12,997 nucleotides of DNA from Rubripirellula sp. (GTDB lineage Bacteria; Planctomycetota; Planctomycetia; Pirellulales; Pirellulaceae), in the NCBI GenBank assembly GCA_029287555.1, contig JARFQX010000885.1, forward strand, positions 1-12,997, in the 5' to 3' direction. Every line of letters starts with the position of its first letter. The stretch's first letter is position 1. The notes below the pieces were generated by a model that was given only the letters and a program-made list of their open reading frames with translations, had not been told where the DNA came from and searched no databases. Below, piece after piece: positions 1-6,058 of the stretch. A program made the translations under genes and the position numbers.

Positions 1-2049
1 GAATTGAATTTGATCGAGCCGCTTTTCCTCGAGCTCCAACTGATTCACCCATTCACATAGCTTGCCGTGGTTGGCTAACCACTGTTGCATTTCCTCGGGT
101 TGACCCGCTTTGATTCGACTAGCCTCCCAGACCTCCATCCAGTTTGACTTGGCGGAGACGAAACCTTGATGCGCCAACTCCACCGCGAGCTTCGACTCTC
201 GGATTTTGTGATCGAGCAGGGCAAGTTCCGACTCCAGTGCTTCGCGACGGTGCACGTGCTCGGAATGTTCTCGCATCGTATCGGCCAACTGATCGGCTTG
301 GCGAATCAGTCCGCGAAGACGGTCAATCGAGGCGTTCCATTCCTCGCCCGCATGGACCGTGTCGACAAGATGGTCGGCTGCCTGATCACGACTCCGTCGG
401 GCCTGGAGGAGTTCGTCGAGGGTTGGCAGTCGATGCGCCGCCTGGGCCTCAGTGAGTTGGCGTTGGACGTCTTCGCGCTGTTGCCGCAGTCCTTTCAACG
501 CAGACTCTTGATGATTCACCTCGTGCAGCGCACACCGAAGTGTTTCGGCCAACTGCCTGATCACGCTGTCGCTTGGAATCCTGAGTTGAACGGCCTGATC
601 GACGTCGCCTTCAAAACCATCCAGCCGGTTCAACATCGTCTCGCAACGGCGCTGAAGTGTTTCGCAGCGCTGCCGGGTATCAATCAAAGAATCCAAGTCT
701 GATTCGGGATGCCCCATCGACTCGATCACGCTGGCCAATACCGCTGGATCGCCAACGTCACCAAGTGTTTCCAATTCTTGAGACACATCGGCGAGGCGTC
801 GCTTGACCGACTCCACGCGCTCGCTCGCCTCGTTGCGACGGGCGATCAAGCCCGCGTGCGCCGCCGCAAGCTGTTGAATTCGTGATCGCACAGGATCACT
901 GACGCGCAGCTTCTCGACGGTTTTCCTGACCGCTTCGGCGGGATCGACCGATTCACAACTTTCCACGTCGACCGAGAGCTGCCTGAGCAGTGCGGCGATC
1001 CGGTCATCCAACCGTCGACAGCGGGTGAGCAATTCGCTCCGCTGTCGATCCGCATGCTTTCGAGCCGAAACCTGCTCGAACAATTCCTGAATCGCCTCCT
1101 CGCAACTCATCACAACGGGATCTGATCCGATGGCCTCGAGCTTCGCCGTGAGTTCTCCAATTCGCGTCTGCAGCTCCATTTGCCGACTGATCGCCAGTTG
1201 GCGATCGGCTGATACCTGGCGACGACGCTCGGTAAAATCCTCGTCCAGAGCAGGCACATCGTTCAATCCAGCGAGTGCCTGACGGGTCGTTCGCCAGGCG
1301 GGTAGCAGCGGTAGAGCTTGCTCAAACGCCTCCAGTTGCGACAGCGACATGACACATTGACGCAATGACTGATCGAGCGATTCCGCTTCGCGCTGCTTGG
1401 ACTCGAACTGCTCACGGAGCCTTGCGAATTCCGCCGCCGGAACCTGGAGGTCACGCAGGTGCACACGGTCTTCGTCGAGAGATTTCAGCGCCGCGTTGAT
1501 GCTGGCTTTCGATCCACGAGGCATGAACAATGTCCCGGCCGCCTCGTCCAACTCCGCTTGAATCTCGCGGAGCCGACCGACACCCGCCCCGGCAGCAAAC
1601 AGAATTTGTCCGAGATCACCGCCGCCCTGAAGTATCGCAGTGCCACCTTGAACAAGCGCTTCGTAGGAAAGACCGAAACGTGCGAGAAAGGTCTCGCGGT
1701 TGATACCACCGAGCATTGCATCGAGACTCGCTTCGTCGATTGGTTCGTCGTCTTGGGCATCGCGCAGCGTTGCTTTGCGTCCACGCCGACGAACACACTC
1801 AAGCGACACGCCACTGACCGGATCGACCAGCAGACCACCGACGCGAACTCGCTCTTTACGGTGAACGAAACAATCATCGGTTGTTGGTGGCATCCCGAAC
1901 AGGAGCGAAGTAATCGCGCGAAGCGACGTTGATTTACCGGACTCGTTGGGGCCATAGACCAGGTGAAAGCGGCGAGGTCCAGCCGAAAGATCCAGTGAAA
2001 CGTCGGTGAACCGACCAAAGGCTTTCAAGTCCAATCGGGATAAAATCAT
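1..2049 (-). CDS. yhaN: YhaN-type SMC/Rad50-like AAA ATPase (N-terminal 683 residues; C-terminus outside window)
   Basis: The minus-strand frame from the ATG at 2049 is open without a stop to base 1 (683 codons), so the gene is cut by the window edge. The N-terminus begins MILSRLDLKAFGRF, as in Rad50/SbcC/RecF-like ATPases. Walker A GPNESGKST lies at residues 33-41 (Lys39). A block at about 125-156 (FGLSYEALVQGG, then GDLGQILFAAGAG) is characteristic of the YhaN/AAA_27 family rather than of true SbcC. After about residue 180 the protein turns into long Glu/Arg/Leu/Gln-rich coiled coil. Blocks such as DVPALDEDFTERRR and EEMQQWL are also YhaN-like. No CxxC zinc hook is present in the visible part. 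Signature and Walker B motifs are expected beyond the left edge. The ATG overlaps the yhaO stop (ATGA) and has a strong ribosome site. It probably forms an ATP-driven complex with YhaO on DNA ends. Family assignment is strong; the exact role is inferred. Confidence 0.9.
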   Translation of the reverse strand, partial: MILSRLDLKAFGRFTDVSLDLSAGPRRFHLVYGPNESGKSTSLRAITSLLFGMPPTTDDCFVHRKERVRVGGLLVDPVSGVSLECVRRRGRKATLRDAQDDEPIDEASLDAMLGGINRETFLARFGLSYEALVQGGTAILQGGGDLGQILFAAGAGVGRLREIQAELDEAAGTLFMPRGSKASINAALKSLDEDRVHLRDLQVPAAEFARLREQFESKQREAESLDQSLRQCVMSLSQLEAFEQALPLLPAWRTTRQALAGLNDVPALDEDFTERRRQVSADRQLAISRQMELQTRIGELTAKLEAIGSDPVVMSCEEAIQELFEQVSARKHADRQRSELLTRCRRLDDRIAALLRQLSVDVESCESVDPAEAVRKTVEKLRVSDPVRSRIQQLAAAHAGLIARRNEASERVESVKRRLADVSQELETLGDVGDPAVLASVIESMGHPESDLDSLIDTRQRCETLQRRCETMLNRLDGFEGDVDQAVQLRIPSDSVIRQLAETLRCALHEVNHQESALKGLRQQREDVQRQLTEAQAAHRLPTLDELLQARRSRDQAADHLVDTVHAGEEWNASIDRLRGLIRQADQLADTMREHSEHVHRREALESELALLDHKIRESKLAVELAHQGFVSAKSNWMEVWEASRIKAGQPEEMQQWLANHGKLCEWVNQLELEEKRLDQIQF

Positions 2050-3329
2050 TGCTCCGCCTCCTGCTGCAAGCGACCCATCACCTCCGAAGCCGCGGCTTCA
2101 AGAAGTTCATTGGTCCACTCCGGATCGTCCAGCCTCAACGCGGGATCTTCCCCGCAGAGCTCGTGAGGGAGCTTCCGCGCGAGCTTTGACAATTCCTCAA
2201 CCAAGATGTCGTGCAACCCCTCCTCCCGCTTCATCTGGTCGATGACGGCGGTCAGGCTTTCCAGCGGACCTTCCAGATCCACCGCAGGCCGACCGTCGGC
2301 AGGCATCGTGCATCGCAGCTTCACCGACTCGAGCCAAACTTGATCACGGCCATAGGTCACGGCGATTGCCTGAAGCGACGCTTGCAACGAGCTGAGTCCG
2401 CGCCGCAAAACGTGAAGGAGGTCGGTTTGCCCAACCAACTCGACCCGGATCACCAACAATCGGGATCCCGCCTCGGGCATCGCCTGGGCAAGCCACGCCT
2501 GAAACCGATCGGCGACCTGGTCGGGGTGCTGCAGATCCGAAACGTCAAGGCGACAGATTTCCCAACGCACCACGTCAAGCTCGCAAAACTCCGTGGCACA
2601 CCGATTCCGCTCATCAATCTTGACGACCACGCATCCCTTTGGCCCGAGTTCGCGGATATGACGGCCCTGCAGATTCCCACTGAAGACCACGGGAGCAGCA
2701 CCTTGAATCTCATGACTTCCCCGCGCGTGGACATGGCCGAGCGCCCAATAGTCGTACTGCTTGTCGGCGAGTTGGGCCGGAGTACAGGGTGAATAGGGAT
2801 CGTGTCCTTCGGCGCCGGTCAAACTCGTGTGCAACAGGCCCAGGTTAAACATGCCGGCGAGCGGTTGCGGATAGCCCGCCGCCAGGTTGTCGAACTCGGC
2901 ACGATTCTGAAACGAGCGACCATGGACGGCGATGCCAAGGGATTCAAAGCTGCGCAGGTCAACGGCATCGGCGCTCATCATGATCTCGCTACCGTCTGGG
3001 TTCTTTGGCAGAGGCAGAGACGAAGTCATCCGATTGGCCGCATCATGATTTCCGCGGATCACGACCAGGGGAATTCCGGCGTCCACGATTCTTCTGGCCT
3101 GCGAAACAAAGAACAATCCGGTGTTTTGATCGGGCCAATCCCCGTCGTAGAGGTCCCCGGCGATGACGACTAGGTCGACGCGGTCGTCGATCGCCAGCGC
3201 GACCATGTTTTCAATCGCCCTCCGCGAGGCCCGACGAATCTGCTCTGCCGGAGCGCCCTCATAGTGTCCAAGCTTCTGCAGCGGGCTATCGAGATGAATA
3301 TCGGCGGCGTGAAGGATCTTGCGCGTCAA
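2046..3329 (-). CDS. yhaO: YhaO-type metallophosphoesterase (Mre11/SbcD-like DNA exonuclease)
   Basis: This is a 427-residue calcineurin-like phosphoesterase of the Mre11/SbcD class, closest in style to YhaO. The metal-binding motifs are all present: D10-x-H12 (HAADIHLDSPL), GDLYDGDW at 58-65 (Asp59), GNHDA at 93-97 (Asn94, His95), LLHTSL with His167, and ALGHVH with His199 and His201. The nuclease should therefore be active and need two metal ions, usually Mn2+ in this family. After about residue 215 follows a capping domain, then a helical C-terminus of the kind that binds the partner ATPase. The start is a TTG (CAA at 3327-3329), chosen because an AGGAAG ribosome site sits 7 bases upstream and the motif-I strand begins only four residues in. 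It lies 23 bases after addA, and its stop overlaps the ATG of yhaN. The predicted job is nicking or trimming of double-strand ends as a complex with the YhaN-type ATPase. The calcineurin-like family call is certain; YhaO versus SbcD is likely but less so. Confidence 0.93.
   Translation of the reverse strand: MTRKILHAADIHLDSPLQKLGHYEGAPAEQIRRASRRAIENMVALAIDDRVDLVVIAGDLYDGDWPDQNTGLFFVSQARRIVDAGIPLVVIRGNHDAANRMTSSLPLPKNPDGSEIMMSADAVDLRSFESLGIAVHGRSFQNRAEFDNLAAGYPQPLAGMFNLGLLHTSLTGAEGHDPYSPCTPAQLADKQYDYWALGHVHARGSHEIQGAAPVVFSGNLQGRHIRELGPKGCVVVKIDERNRCATEFCELDVVRWEICRLDVSDLQHPDQVADRFQAWLAQAMPEAGSRLLVIRVELVGQTDLLHVLRRGLSSLQASLQAIAVTYGRDQVWLESVKLRCTMPADGRPAVDLEGPLESLTAVIDQMKREEGLHDILVEELSKLARKLPHELCGEDPALRLDDPEWTNELLEAAASEVMGRLQQEAEQ
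2057..2062 (-). promoter_or_regulatory. Shine-Dalgarno for yhaN
   Basis: The minus strand reads AGGAGG, then 7 bases, then the ATG at 2049-2047. The site lies inside the last codons of yhaO. Together with the ATGA overlap it fixes the yhaN start and suggests coupled translation. Confidence 0.8.
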
Positions 3330-3331
3330 AA

Positions 3332-3362
3332 TTTAACTTCCTGCTTGAAGGTTTAACTTCCT
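3332..3362 (-). repeat. Short direct repeat with duplicated Shine-Dalgarno between addA and yhaO
   Basis: The 11-base string AGGAAGTTAAA (minus strand) occurs twice, at 3362-3352 and 3342-3332, with a 20-base period. The first copy contains the addA stop codon TAA (3355-3353). The second provides the AGGAAG ribosome site (3342-3337), 7 bases before the yhaO TTG start. It looks like a small tandem duplication, now divergent between the copies. Confidence 0.75.
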
Positions 3363-6058
3363 ACCTGCTGGTCAAAAGACCCGAAGCGATTGGGAACCGA
3401 AGCATTGCTCCAACGAGGATCATTGCGAGCCGAGACCGGCGGCGGCGGCAACAACTTGATGGGGCGCCGAGCCCGCGTCTCACTCGATTGCCCCGTGCTT
3501 CCCGTCGATTCGGGAAGATGTCGGTGCCAATCGGAATCACCGCGTTCAAATAGTGTGGCAGTCCCCTTGGTTGGATCCTCCTCGGGTGCCAGGGCATGAA
3601 ACAGCAGGGAGGCAGGCGTTCTTGTGGAAAACTCTCGTTTCTTCGCCGGTGACATAACCATCAACAACGAGTGTCGGGCGCGCGTCATCGCGACGTAGAG
3701 CAGACATAGCGCTTCGGTCATGTTCGCGGCGGACTGGCGACCGAAAGCTTTCTGCCAATCGACCGGCAAGAAATGCCACTTCTCGTGGTTCAAGTACCGG
3801 CTCATGGCGTGGGGCGGTTCGCCCAACGTCTTCACATCGGCGACACAGTTGCCTCCGCTACGCGTCAGCGCTGCGTCCAACTCGGCCAGCACCACGGCAT
3901 CAAATTCCAGACCTTTCGCCTGATGGATAGTCATCACGCGAACGCGCGCCGCCTGGGGTCGATCGATGCGTTTCTCGCGAACCATCCGAACAAAGTCGCG
4001 CAGTCGTGGCGCCGAGCGGTCTTCGTAGCTCAGTGCCAGATGACAGAGTTGCTTGAGCCGAAGGGAATCGCGAGCATCACAGGCGGTGACCAAGTGGCCG
4101 GCGAGAAACTCAACCGTTTCGGCAAGCCCCCGTTGCTCGACCATGGATCGCACCATGTCCGGTCCGAAACCATTGATTGAACGAAGCGGGCTAGCGGAAA
4201 GATGAAATGCCCAGCGACCGTCTCCCGGGTGCTCCGCCATCATCAACGCGGACAACACCATCTCCACAGCGGCCGAATCGGTGAGCGGGTTGCCACCTTC
4301 CTGGCTGACTTCAACCCCGAGTCGCTCGAGCAAGAAGATCAATTGGGCAACGCCGGCGTTAGTACGGGTCAGGACACCGATCGAGATCCCTGGCTCGGCA
4401 TGGTAGAGCTCGGAAACCGCCTCGGCGGCATCCTCAAAACAGATCGCCTTCCGAGTCGCATCGTCGGCCCCGTCGACAAGACGCGATGTTTTCAAATGAA
4501 CGTGACCCGGGAACTCTCGTTTGACCGCGTGATGCCTCGGAAACCGCCGTGAAAACTCGACGAGCGCTCGAGCCTCGTGCATCGATTTGTCACTGATGTC
4601 GGATGAGTTTGCCGCCTCGGAAAGCGGATGCCTGGGAAGGTTCCCAAACGTTGCATTGACCACATCAATGATCACGGGACTGCTGCGAAAGCTTTGGTCC
4701 TGGTTAAACGATTCAACGTTGGGCAATTGGTCGGTGACGGCATCGAAGATCTCAGCCACGCCGCCGCGCCAGCCATAGATCGCCTGCTTGGTATCGCCGA
4801 CGCAGAAAAATGATCGCCGAATCACAACTTCGTCGAGCGATCCCCCGGTGTCGAAATCACACTCCGCTGCGCGTGACGCGAAGGGATAGAGCACTTGCCA
4901 CTGAACCGGCGAGGTATCTTGGAATTCATCGAGCAAGATATGATCAACGGCGCCATCCATCCGGCGAGCCAGATCGTGTTCGTGGAGCGAGCGAAAGTGG
5001 GAAGCGAGCAGAACGCCGACGTCTTCGAAACTTAGTGAACGGGCGGCCCGCTTCAGTTGGGTCACGTGATGGTCGTACGATTGAAGCACCGTGGCGGTGC
5101 CTTCGTTCTGAGCACGAAGCAGAGACAACGCGGTCGACTGCGCGGCTTGGTAGATCGTGTCGAATGCTTCCTCGAGTCCCTCGGGGAACGAGCTGCGATA
5201 GTACTTGACCGGAGTCCGAGCGCGACGAGCCTTTGCAATATTGGTCACAAGCCGATCCTCGACCAGCGAAGCGAAGTCGCGGTTTTCAAGCACCGTCGTG
5301 AGTTGTTCCAGCTTGTCGCGCAGCCGTTTCTGGGTAGGCTGCGACGCTCGAAATGCATCGATCGCATCTCGAAGACGAGCGTCCTCGGGAAGCTTCGGCA
5401 CCTTTAGCCGCTTCCACACGTCGGGACCGCATTGCCGGTAGCGCGAGTAAGCATCGTTGACGACTCGGAGCAGTTCGCGGGCTACCGATCGACGCGTCTC
5501 CCCTTTGCCCAACATCGACATCAACGAAGTCATCTCGGCTCGATCCAACGAGGCGATCATTGAATCGATCGCCCGTTCTCGCAACCAAGCCTCTTCGATT
5601 TCATCGGTTAAACGCCACGCCGGCGGCAAGCCCAACTCGAAAGGATAGGAGCGGGCAAGCTGGGAGAAGAGACTGTCGAGCGTGCAGATCCTGAGTCGAT
5701 GGATGTTAGCAAGCAACCGCTCAATCAGTTGACCGCAAATACTCCGTGGCAGCGTCTCAATCTCCACTTGCATTTGCAATTGGGCGAGCGAATCGGGATC
5801 CGTTTCATCGGCGCCGCGGGCAAGCGTCAACAGCACCCGATCGAGAATCTCGCCGGCTGCCTTTCGCGTGAAGGTTGTGGCAAGGATCGATTCGGGGCCC
5901 GCGCCCTGGACCAACAACCTTAGCAAACGGGCGGTCAGCCGATACGTCTTTCCAGTTCCGGCCGACGCTCGAATCAAAGCCGGTCGCAACATCCCATCGA
6001 CGGCGACCAACGAGCCAACGTCCGCGCGATGCTGGTCAACGAGGGGTGAGCCGCTCAT
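3353..6058 (-). CDS. addA: AddA-like UvrD/Rep-family (SF1A) helicase subunit
   Basis: This is the motor subunit of an AddAB-type helicase-nuclease, 901 residues from the ATG at 6058. The frame extends to a GTG at 6079, but the ATG overlaps the addB stop (ATGA) and has an ideal AGGAGG 7 bases upstream. SF1A motifs in order: Walker A ASAGTGKT (31-38), TTFTRKAA (61-68), Walker B DEFQD (377-381), GDTKQAIYGWRGG (421-433), SFRSS (456-460), TIHQAKGLEFD (710-720), YVAMTRARH (788-796). ATPase and helicase activity should be intact. After the last motif only about 105 low-complexity, proline- and serine-rich residues remain (KLLPPPPV near the end). Bacillus AddA is about 1,230 residues and ends in a PD-(D/E)XK nuclease domain, which is absent here. 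It is cotranscribed with addB upstream and yhaO downstream. It should unwind DNA ends so that AddB can cut. The helicase family is certain; the name AddA rests on the addB neighbour and the length. Confidence 0.93.
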   Translation of the reverse strand: MSGSPLVDQHRADVGSLVAVDGMLRPALIRASAGTGKTYRLTARLLRLLVQGAGPESILATTFTRKAAGEILDRVLLTLARGADETDPDSLAQLQMQVEIETLPRSICGQLIERLLANIHRLRICTLDSLFSQLARSYPFELGLPPAWRLTDEIEEAWLRERAIDSMIASLDRAEMTSLMSMLGKGETRRSVARELLRVVNDAYSRYRQCGPDVWKRLKVPKLPEDARLRDAIDAFRASQPTQKRLRDKLEQLTTVLENRDFASLVEDRLVTNIAKARRARTPVKYYRSSFPEGLEEAFDTIYQAAQSTALSLLRAQNEGTATVLQSYDHHVTQLKRAARSLSFEDVGVLLASHFRSLHEHDLARRMDGAVDHILLDEFQDTSPVQWQVLYPFASRAAECDFDTGGSLDEVVIRRSFFCVGDTKQAIYGWRGGVAEIFDAVTDQLPNVESFNQDQSFRSSPVIIDVVNATFGNLPRHPLSEAANSSDISDKSMHEARALVEFSRRFPRHHAVKREFPGHVHLKTSRLVDGADDATRKAICFEDAAEAVSELYHAEPGISIGVLTRTNAGVAQLIFLLERLGVEVSQEGGNPLTDSAAVEMVLSALMMAEHPGDGRWAFHLSASPLRSINGFGPDMVRSMVEQRGLAETVEFLAGHLVTACDARDSLRLKQLCHLALSYEDRSAPRLRDFVRMVREKRIDRPQAARVRVMTIHQAKGLEFDAVVLAELDAALTRSGGNCVADVKTLGEPPHAMSRYLNHEKWHFLPVDWQKAFGRQSAANMTEALCLLYVAMTRARHSLLMVMSPAKKREFSTRTPASLLFHALAPEEDPTKGTATLFERGDSDWHRHLPESTGSTGQSSETRARRPIKLLPPPPVSARNDPRWSNASVPNRFGSFDQQVGS

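Noticed and set aside
166..702. Plus-strand open frame of 178 codons
   Set aside because: It lies wholly antisense to the YhaN-type gene, whose frame is open throughout with clear motifs.
1485..2018. Minus-strand open frame of 177 codons
   Set aside because: It is in a different frame of the same strand as the YhaN-type gene; the real frame holds the Walker A motif and runs to the left edge.
3353..3597. A frameshifted continuation of addA in another frame
   Set aside because: The alternative frames near the addA end show no nuclease motifs, and yhaO begins only 23 bases later, so no hidden C-terminal domain fits.
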